Of a stretch of DNA of 64,000 nt, positions 55,802 to 64,000 are shown piece by piece. The DNA is from Impatiens glandulifera (lineage: Eukaryota; Streptophyta; Magnoliopsida; Ericales; Balsaminaceae). Position 1 is the stretch's first letter. Each line of letters opens with the position of its first letter. The stretch covers positions 121,919,533 to 121,983,532 of the forward strand of contig NC_061862.1 of assembly GCF_907164915.1 (NCBI RefSeq), given 5' to 3'. The notes beneath the pieces were generated by a model. That model was not told where the DNA came from. It worked only from the letters and a program-made list of their open reading frames with translations, and searched no databases. The position numbers and the translations under genes were made by a program.

Positions 55802-58800
55802 GTGATTATTTCGCTTTATTCCCACATAGTGGTATTAGAGTCCAATTCTAAGCATTTTTATTTTGATTGGTTTATGGAGATTAACACAAAAAAAATAATT
55901 TTTTTGAATGGTTTAAACTATTATATCTGGAAGGGTAAAATGAAAGATCTTCTATTTGTGAAGTCTTTGTATTTACCTATTTTGGTAGTGAGAAACCCAT
56001 CTCTAAATCTGATGAGGAATGAACTTTTGAGCATGAACAAGTATGTTGTTTCATTCGACAATTTGTTGAAGAGAATGTTTAAAACCACATATAGTATGAG
56101 ATAAATTCATTTACTTTGTGGAGTAAGCTTGAGAATTTGTATGCTTCAAAACTAGGAAGTAACAAATTATTTTTGCTTTAAAAGATTATTTATTTGAGAT
56201 ATAGTGATATTGCTTGTATGGCTGATCACTTGAATGTGTTTCAGGGTGTTCTTGATCAGAAGTTAGGACTGAGAATAAAATTCGAAGACGATGTTCAAGA
56301 GCTTTGGTTACTCACTACTCTTCCTGATTCATGGGAGACTTTTAAAGTTTCTCTATGTAAATATATTTCTAATTGTGCAGTAACATTCTTGAATAAAGAA
56401 TTAAGACGAAAAACTTAAGTCTCTTCATCACAATCAAATGTGTTTGTTATTAAAAATTGGAGAAGACATAACAGTAGAGGTGAGAAAGATAAGTCGAGAT
56501 ATAAAAGTCGGAACAAGTCTAAGTCAAAATACAAGCCAACTGAATATTATTATTGTAGTAAAAATGGACACATGAAGAAGAACTATTACAAGCTAAAAAA
56601 TGAAGCAAACAGAACTAAGCAAAAGAAAGATGATCGTGAAGATTGCATTTCGACAAATACCTATGATCTCTTCACTATTTACAACGAGAATACAATTAAC
56701 CTTAATTGCGACGAGTCAACTTGGGTGTTTGACACAGGAGCTGTCATACATGTTATGCAAAAAAAAATTAATTTAAATCTTGTACTTTTGGTAATTTTGG
56801 AGTATTGAAGATGGGTAATAATATCGTAAGTAATGTTATTGGTATTGGTGATTTTTGCCTAAAATCTAGCAATGGGTCAAAGTTGCTGCTTAAAGATGTT
56901 CGACATGTTCCAGACATGAGGTTGAATTTGATTTCAACTTGAAAGCTTGATGCTGATGGTTTTAAGCTCTTTTAGTTTTGGAAAATGAAACTTTCAAAGG
57001 TAACCTCGTTCTTCCTCGAGGAGATAAGTTTTTAAATTTATATTTAATGTAATCTTTGATAAATAAAGATAATGTGAATGTTGTACGAAGTAAAGAAGCT
57101 TCCAAGTTATGGCACTGGAGACTTGGTCACATTAGTGAAAATGAGTTGAATTCGCCGGTGAAGAAAAAAATTATTTCGGGTTTGAGTGAGATAGATTTGG
57201 AGACTTATTCTTATTGTCTTGTGGGAAAATAAACTCGAGTATTGTTTAAGCATAATCCTCCCTCAATAAAGTTAGATCTCTTAGAGTTGGTGCATTCAGA
57301 CATTTGTGGACCTTTAAAGGTACGGACTATTAGTGGTGCTCTTTACTTTGTAACGTTTATGGATGATCATTCCATAAAGTTTTGGAACTATGTTTTCAAA
57401 ACTAAAGATGAAGTTTTAAATGAGTTCAAAGAATTTTATGCTCATGTTGAAAGAGAGACTAAAAAGAAGATCAAGTGCATTCGTAGTGATAATGGTGGTT
57501 AGTATTATGGTCCATTTGATGCATACTACGAACAATATGGGATCAGACACCAGATGACACCTACAAAGACTCCTAAGTTGAATGACCTTACAGAAAGGAT
57601 AAACAAGACAATTGTTGAGAGGATTAGGTTCTTGCTTTCAGAAACAAAGTTGCCCCAAACATTTTAGGGTGAAGAATTACACACGGTGGTACATGTTATT
57701 AATTTGAGTCATACAGTTGCTTTGGACGGTGAAGTTCCAAATAAGGAATGGACAAATAAACATGTATCATATGATCACCTATAAATATTTGGATGTAGGT
57801 ACTTTGTTCATATTCCAATGGATAAAAGATCAAAGTTGGATGTGAAGATCCATGAGTGCATCTTCTTGGGTTATGGCCAAGATGAGTTTGGCTACATGGT
57901 GTATGATCTAGTTGCAAAGAAGCTTGCTAGAAATCGTGACATGATTTTCTTTAAAGATGAGATTACTGAGGAAAGTGATCAAGCTAATAACGATGAATTG
58001 AGGGTAAAATGCGAGTCGATAAATTTAGATAAAGTTCATTCTTTTATTCACATATTTTAACATAAAATTGGGTGTAAGATGATGATGTTTAGGGTGAACA
58101 TGATGTTCACATGGAGAATGATATTAGCGAGCAAGGTGAATTACCTACAATTCCACTTAGACGATCTACGAGAGATCAAAATCCTTCAACAAGATATTCT
58201 CATAATGAATATACGTTGGTGACGGATGGGGGGGGGGAGCCCAAGTCATATGAAGAGTCTATTGATGGCAAATAATGAGTTGATGCTATGAAAGATGAGA
58301 TGAAATCTATACATGACAAGCATACATTTGAGTTGGTAGAATTAACAAAGTGAAAGAAAACTTTGAAAAATAGGTGGGTGTATAGATTGAAGCAAGATGA
58401 GCATACTTCAACTCCACGACACAAAGCTCGTGTGGTTGTCAAAGGGTTTATTCTAAGAATGAGTATTGATTTTGATGAAATATTTTCTTGTGTTGTTAAA
58501 ATGACTTTAATTAGAGTTGTCTTGAGTTTGACAGCTAGTCTTAATTTGAAAGTTGAACAAATGGATTTTCTTCACGGTAATTTAGAAGACAAGATTTACA
58601 TAAATCAACCTTATAGATTTAAGGTCAAGGGTAAAGAGAATTATTTTTGTAGATTGAATAAAAGCTTGTATAGATTGAAACAAGCTCCACGACAATGGTA
58701 CAAGAAGTTTGAGTTGTTCATTAAGGAACACGACTATAAGAAGACTACTTCTGACTATTGTATATTTGTGAAAATATTCTCTCTCAGTGACTTTATTATT

Positions 58801-59785
58801 CTCTTTATTTTATGTTGATGACAAGCTTATTTTTGGTCAAAGTTTTGTGAGAATTAACAGGTTAAAACAAGACTTAGGGGAGTCCTTTACGATGAAGGAT
58901 CTTGGACCAGAAAATCAGATTCTTGGAATTACAATCAATCATGATAGAAAGACAAAAATTATGATTGTCGATATATTGAAAGAGTGTTGTAGAGATTCAA
59001 TATCTAGAAGGCCAATAATGTCTCCACACCTCCTGTGGAACATTTTAAATAGAGCTCTGAACTTTTTTCTTCAAACCATGATGAGAAAAAAGATATGAAG
59101 AATATTCCTTATGGTTCTGCTGTTGGAATGCTTATGTATGCCATGGTTAGCACAAGACTAGATATTTCTCACGTCGTTAACATTGTGAATATGTTCTTTT
59201 CCATTTCAAAAAAAGAACATTGGAAGTTGTCAAATTGATATTGAGATATCTTCGGGGTACATCAAGTTTGAGAGTTTGTCTTGAAAATGAGAGTCTAAAT
59301 TTAGTTGGGTATATCGACTCTGATATTGTAGGTGATGTTGATTTGAGAAAATCTACTTTTGGTTATTTGATTACTTTTGTAGGGGGGCTGTTGTTTAGAA
59401 ATCTAGGCTTCAAAAATATGTTGTGTTATCAACCGCTGAAGCTGAACTTATTGCAACAAGTGAAGCTTGTAAAGAATTAATTTGGGTTGAGAAATTATTA
59501 TCTAAACTTGTTTTTGTGAAGGATAAATACATGTTTTTTGTGATATTCAAAGTGCGATTTAATTTACGAAAAACTCAACATTTCATTCTAGATCTAAGCA
59601 CATTGATGTGATGTATCATTGGATACGTGATGTTCAAGATGAAAAGTTGATGGTTTTAGACAAAGTGCATACAAATGATAATGATGCTAATATGCTGACC
59701 AAAGCACTACCATAAGGCAAGTTCGAGTTTTGTTGTTCAACTGCGGGTTTGGCAATAATCCTTCCATAATTGTGATGGGGGAGTT
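55802..59785 (+). pseudogene. near full-length Ty1/copia gag-pol, multiply broken
   Basis: Primer-site-like TGGTATTAGAGT is at about 55829. In order: gag from 55875 (NYYIWKGKMKDLLFVK; DHLNVFQGVLDQK; LPDSWETFKVSL); degenerate zinc knuckle EYYYCSKNGHMKKNYY; protease WVFDTGAVIHVM (56730); integrase zinc region HWRLGHI and core LVHSDICGPL, CIRSDNGG and NDLTERIN; RT KNRWVYRLKQDEHTSTPRHK, KVEQMDFLHGNLEDKIYI, SLYRLKQAPRQWY and YVDD (58812); RNase H YIDSDIVGDVDLRKS and VLSTAEAELIATSEA (frameshifted); tail DANMLTKALP. Many stops and frameshifts, including one beside a G run near 58230. The polypurine tract GATGGGGGAGTT precedes an LTR start at 59786. Confidence 0.9.
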
Positions 59786-60010
59786 TGTTGGGTTATTTGT
59801 TTGGGCTCCTAACTATGTAATAAAAATCCTAACCTATTTAAGAAGTCTAGAAGTCTAGAAGCCCAATAGTTATGTTTGTGTTAAATAGGGGCATGATTGT
59901 CTTATTAGATAAAAACTCTTGAGCTGTTCTCGTTTTACTATAAAAAGCTGGAGGAAGTGGCCTTATCTCCCTTTTGTCTTCTATTATTTACTTTTTAAAC
60001 AAACAATGTC
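59786..60010 (+). repeat. 3' LTR start of the copia element
   Basis: TGTTGGGTTATTTGTTTGGG follows the polypurine tract. TATA-like 'actataaaaagctgg' lies at about 59938. The right boundary and matching 5' LTR were not identified, so only the first part is marked. Confidence 0.55.
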
Positions 60011-60640
60011 TCCATAGCTCCAAAATCTAGGAATTGTCAGCATATCAGCAACATTGTCACTTTCTTGATAACATCTTCTCTTTACTCGACTACGCTTCTC
60101 TTGATGTACAACTCAAATCAAACTTGAGAGTGAAAATAACTTTGATAAGATTAAGATCATGAGACCTTTAGGACACTTAAATCATACACTATAACACATA
60201 TAATGGGTTACACAATGTTTTTGCTAATTAATATTTACAATCTAATGTATTACAAAAACCTTCAAAAAAAAACATCATCGTCAAATATGGAACATACATA
60301 TAACATATATCCTTACCAATGGTAGAAATACAACCTGGGTGTCTAAGGAGAGAAGAGAAAACAATTAGAGAAAAAATGATTTTTTTCTTCCTAACACCTT
60401 CTTTCGTTTTGAATCGTCTCCTTCTCTTTGTCTTGTTCTTGTCACTGAAATTTACAGTCTGATAGATTACCTAAATTCTCAAGAACAACACCATCATGAA
60501 AAATAGAATATACATATATAATGTATAATCAAAAATTGTGGAAATACATAAACCTATTTATCTAGGGATTGAAGAAAAAGTAGTTAAAGAAAAATACATT
60601 TTCTTCCTAACACCTGCTTTCGTCTTATTCTCCTCTCTCT
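60011..60640. other. non-coding sequence downstream of copia LTR start
   Basis: It contains two similar stretches, about 60355-60440 and 60560-60650. Each has 'agagaaaaa(t/g)', 'ttcttcctaacacct', 'ctttcgt' and CTCC/TCTTTGTCTTGTTCTT-like words, so there is a local direct duplication of about 200 bp. No gene seen. Confidence 0.45.
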
Positions 60641-60654
60641 ATGTCTTATTCTTT

Positions 60655-61035
60655 TTCAAAGTTAGATACTTATCGAAAACCGATGACACCTAAAACGAAC
60701 TTAAATTGATACTTCCTTAAAATATGATATTAATCGAAAGTCGAGAAAACCCAAGATGAACTTCCCTCGTTTACTTCTTCAAAATCAGATATCTATCGAA
60801 AACTGAGGATACCCAAGACGAATATCCATAATCTATTTCCTAAAAATAAGACACTGATTGATAATCGAGATGACCCAAGATGAACTTTCATCGTCTACTT
60901 TTTTAAAATTAGATATTTGTCAGAAATCGAGGACATTCAAGAGGAACATCCATCGTCCACTTTCTCAAAATAAGATACTAATCGAAAGCCCAAAAGGCCC
61001 AAGACGAACTTCCATCATCTACTTCATAAAAAATA
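60655..61035. repeat. ~61-bp tandem repeat, about 6 copies
   Basis: Units share '(a/t)atcgaaa(g/a)(t/c)cgag', 'acccaagacgaac' and 'tccatcgtctact'. Corresponding points fall near 60671, 60731, 60792, 60856, 60917 and 60978. A 73-codon frame runs through part of it but has repeated, unconserved content. Confidence 0.8.
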
Positions 61036-61384
61036 ATTATGTATTTATCGACATCTGTTTATTCAAGCTCAAGATCTAGCAAAACATTTTCACCAATCAT
61101 GCCTTAAAATTTGTAGAGGGGCAACAAAGGCTGGAAAGTTTCCTCCAACAAAAAAAAAGATCGGGACCTAGAGAGCTTTACTTTAAGATAGTTCAGCACT
61201 CTTCTTCGGACACTCAACCAATTTGAATCACATACTTATACTTGAATAAATTAACTTACAATCTAATAGTTTTTAAAGATGTCAAAACAACTAGAAATTC
61301 AATAATATTCTTTCAAGATTTACTAACTGTCTTCAATAGTTTTCACGTTATTTCATAGTTTTTTTGAAATAGATCACAAATGTC

Positions 61385-61770
61385 CTTCCATTTAAATTGA
61401 TCGAGACTCTCATCTATCCCATTTTTCATAACTAAGAATCACATTCAAAGTCTCATTTATCTTCATGTATTAAATGACAAATCAATGATCTCATTCACAT
61501 TTGAATTGACCGAGCCTCTCATCTAGCCACATTTTAATGATTAGAAATCTCATTTAAGGTTTCAATCATCTCCTCAATAAGATGACAAATCAATCACCTC
61601 ATTCATCTTAACTATGATCCACAATGATTGGACAATAAAGATAGAATAAAAGAAGTACACAAATCACCACTTTTGAATTGACTGAGCCTCATATTTAGGC
61701 CATTTTTTATGACCAGGAATCTTACTCAATGTCTTATTCATCTTCTCACATAATAAGATAATACAATGAT
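61385..61770. repeat. three degenerate copies of a ~110-bp repeat
   Basis: 'atttgaattgaccgagcctctcatctagcca' (given here only as ATTTGAATTGA and GAGCCTCTCATCTAG) and variants occur near 61391, 61499 and 61668. Each is followed by 'atgacaaatcaatgatctc'-like sequence. The last spacing is longer because unrelated sequence intervenes. Confidence 0.6.
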
Positions 61771-61929
61771 TTCTTCTTGATTTGTTTTAGAGTTTATTTC
61801 AAGATGTTTCCACCTAAACTTATAAGTGTCTTTCATCATTTTTTCTCTTCCTGGTCTTTCATTCATATTGCGTGTTAACTAACAATATGACAATCCTTAA
61901 TTACTCACCAATTTATTGCAATCTTGCAT

Positions 61930-62940
61930 TTTGACCCGAATTATTGCCTTATAAATATTGTGACAATGTTGTCATTGGTAAATACCTTTTTGATAACACT
62001 TGTTTTGTATCATTCTTTCCTCCATCCATAACACATCTTCACCAAGGTCATCCTCCTCCCCAACATTAGAATAAATCTCAATAGTCTCATTACTAATCTC
62101 ACTTGGCAATGTACATTTTTTATGACATATCTTCACATAGAGTTGTAAATTCCTCTTGAATCACTTCTTCTGTCTCCATTGTGTGTGCTTCACCTTCTCA
62201 AACTCACATCTTGACTTAGCATAACATCTCCACCTTCTTCTAGCATAACTTTATACCCTTTGAAATTTTCTAAAAATCCAATAAATAAAATTTTATTTTC
62301 CCTTCCAACTTCCCTTGCATTATCATGAGTTAAAATTCTTGCACCAATAACTCATTTCTAACCCAATTCTTGCAAGCATTTGAGACAATCCTCAGATTTA
62401 TATTGAATAACCTCAGAGATAATAACTAAACATACTTGTGAGTTACTTTTTACAGAATAAACATTGTTTTTATTTACTCCTTCTATAAAAACTAAAGTAC
62501 ATTGCTCACCAACAATGGTTCATATCCTTCCTTCCAAGCTTAACATTTAAATTAAAGTATGTTTCTTTAGTTTTAGGCAGTCTCTTTTAAAGTGTCATTT
62601 CTCTTAACACTAGAAGCACTTCGCATTTTCTATAGTCTTAGAACTCTTACTACTTTTCTTTTTTCTCATGATGTTGTTTACCTCTTGCAAATATGTTATC
62701 CCCGTTGTCTTGTTGTCTATAATATTCCCTATTGGTTTGTTCCTTGGATATCAAGTACCTCAAATTTCTTTCACCTCAAACTTGGTAGTCATTCATATCA
62801 ACAAGAACTATAAATTGGAAATCTTTGGAAAACCTCTTTAGAACTTGTCAAAAATCCTCCAAAGATCCTCCAAGCTCTTCAGCATCCTCTCCTCTAGAAC
62901 ATCCTCGCTTTTATACCACTTGTTGGGATACCAGGAGATG
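61930..62940 (-). pseudogene. Ty1/copia relic (gag start, zinc knuckle, pol fragments)
   Basis: On the minus strand, TGGTATAAAAGCGAGG near 62917 is a degenerate primer site. ATG at about 62791 reads MTTKFEVKEI, a typical copia gag start. After a deletion comes SSKSSKTIENAKCF followed by a zinc-knuckle remnant (C..C..EK.HFKRDCLKLKK) at about 62570-62630. Further left are VGEQCTLVFIEGVN..VYSVKSNSQVC and GYKVMLEEGGDVMLSQDV, which resemble linker segments of copia pol. Stops throughout. Confidence 0.6.
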
Positions 62941-63735
62941 AATTATCCCTTAATGCAACAACAACAAAAACCAAATAATTGAAGAAACCAAAGAAAACAA
63001 CTAAAAAATTCAAACACAAGATTTATAGTGGTTCGGCCAAAATAGACATACATTCACTTTCGAAACATAAGAGACTCTCACTCATAATTAAAACTCACAC
63101 ACAATTCACAAGAGAGCAATGTTCTCAAGGAAAAAGACTTGACTTTCTAAAGTGTTTAACTGCACCTTTAAATAAGCATAAATTATGTTAATATCAATAT
63201 CTTGTCCAAAACATTCATAAACTTTCAAAATATTCTTACTATATTTTCTTAAATATATTTCATAACAAAATATCTAATTTTCTTTTATGTTAATCATATT
63301 TTTTAATATCAATATTATACATCAAAGAATATAATTTTTTTTGTTGAATATATTTTTTTGTATCATAAACCTACTATAATTGTAATATTAAAAATTCATT
63401 TTCAACTGACACAACATTATAAAGAGTAACCAAATACTAAACCAACAAAAAAAATCTCTTTACTCAGGTTTCAATCATTTTTTCTTTCTCACAAATAAAG
63501 CATGACTTTTATTACTATCTGTCTAATCCAAATTTTCTGTTTATTTCCAACTAATTTTTTTTGTTCTCATATATCTTTTCCAAACATAAAATGAAAAGAC
63601 TTTAGGTGAGAATTGATTTTCATTGATTTCAAAGATATCGCATTCGATCGGGATACAATTTAGAGATTACTTACAATTACAATAAATAGTTTCATAAAAT
63701 ATTTTTCATCAAATCGATATGCACTTTGAAACTAG
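62941..63735. other. AT-rich sequence, possibly LTR of the minus-strand copia relic
   Basis: The LTR would begin next to the primer site at about 62925 and extend rightwards. The word 'tttatagtggttcggcca' at 63022-63040 resembles plant LTR sequence. No second LTR was found and no gene is visible. Confidence 0.35.
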
Positions 63736-64000
63736 AACTGGTGAAAAAGGGGTCAAAACCGAGAGTTTTTACTCTCGGTTTTGACCCTATAACTTTCGGT
63801 ATAGACACATTACCGAAGGTTTTGGTAACTCTCGCCATCCCTCGGTATTGACTCTTTCGTTAAAAACAATTGGGCATTTACCGAGAGATATCGTAGAGTT
63901 TTCGGTTTAGATACCCTAGAGTAAAACCGAGAGTTATATGAAAACTTTTGGTTTTCCTCTTTGTGGAAAAACCGAGAGTTTTCATATAAATCTCGGTTTT
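63736..64000 (+). mobile_element. CACTA-like terminal region, runs off the window
   Basis: 'actggtgaaaaaggggtc' followed by repeated ACCGAGAG and CTCTCGGT (and CTTTCGGT) in both orientations. It matches the layout of 4655-5090 unit for unit (terminus, long hairpin 'accgagagttttta' + 'ctctcggt', then 'ggcatttaccgagagat'). The rest of the element lies beyond 64000. Confidence 0.65.

Overview
This window reads as intergenic and intronic nuclear DNA of a flowering plant. It contains one intron-rich host gene embedded in many nested and decayed transposable elements, and the AT-rich spacers carry (TA)n runs. The element types (Ty1/copia and Ty3/gypsy LTR elements with initiator-Met tRNA primer sites, L1-type LINE tails, a poly(T)-tailed tRNA-derived SINE, CACTA, hAT and Mutator-like ends, a DUF1985 relic) are typical of plants. 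The N-terminal domain of the accessory retrotransposon protein and its partner gag resemble proteins I recall as abundant in Lamiales such as Dorcoceras. That placement comes from memory and is only a weak inference.

Layout. 1-3.4 kb: a decayed DUF1985-type transposon gene (minus strand) with local tandem repeats. 3.5-10.8 kb: an end of a TIR element, two Ty3/gypsy relics and a CACTA end. The second gypsy integrase is split by a young, internally deleted gypsy element (5881-9454, minus strand, about 1% LTR divergence). 11.7-20.3 kb: a minus-strand Kelch-repeat gene for which I could assemble 10 exons (522 codons, no internal stop). One 3.8-kb intron holds a copia RNase H relic and a LINE tail that itself carries a tandem tRNA-derived SINE with a 12-bp target duplication. 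20.6-26 kb: three non-autonomous DNA transposons: a Micron-like element inside a (TA)n run, a Mutator-like long-TIR element and a hAT-like element. 26-31.8 kb: largely unrecognised sequence with a copia gag relic.

31.9-50.9 kb is the most interesting part. It holds three nested members of one copia-type superfamily. Element A (34081-44521, plus strand, perfect 5-bp TSD) lies inside element B (minus strand). B lies inside the gag of element C (plus strand). None of the three shows protease, integrase or reverse transcriptase. A and B carry gag plus a long sense accessory ORF (1,114 codons in A) between gag and the 3' LTR. This ORF has its own conserved TATA box and G-box. In A and B the LTR U3 consists largely of short palindromes, TTAGAC-N(4-6)-GTCTAA, arranged in different tandem higher-order repeats in each. 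The same hexamers recur upstream of the internal promoter. C has a related gag and R/U5 region but a different U3 repeat (CGGCTAT type).

50.9-64 kb: a 5'-truncated LINE, a nearly full-length but broken copia element, two tandem-repeat blocks, a minus-strand copia relic, and a second CACTA end running off the window. Apart from the Kelch gene I see no gene likely to serve the host. All coordinates and translations come from reading by eye and from open reading frames; no database was searched.
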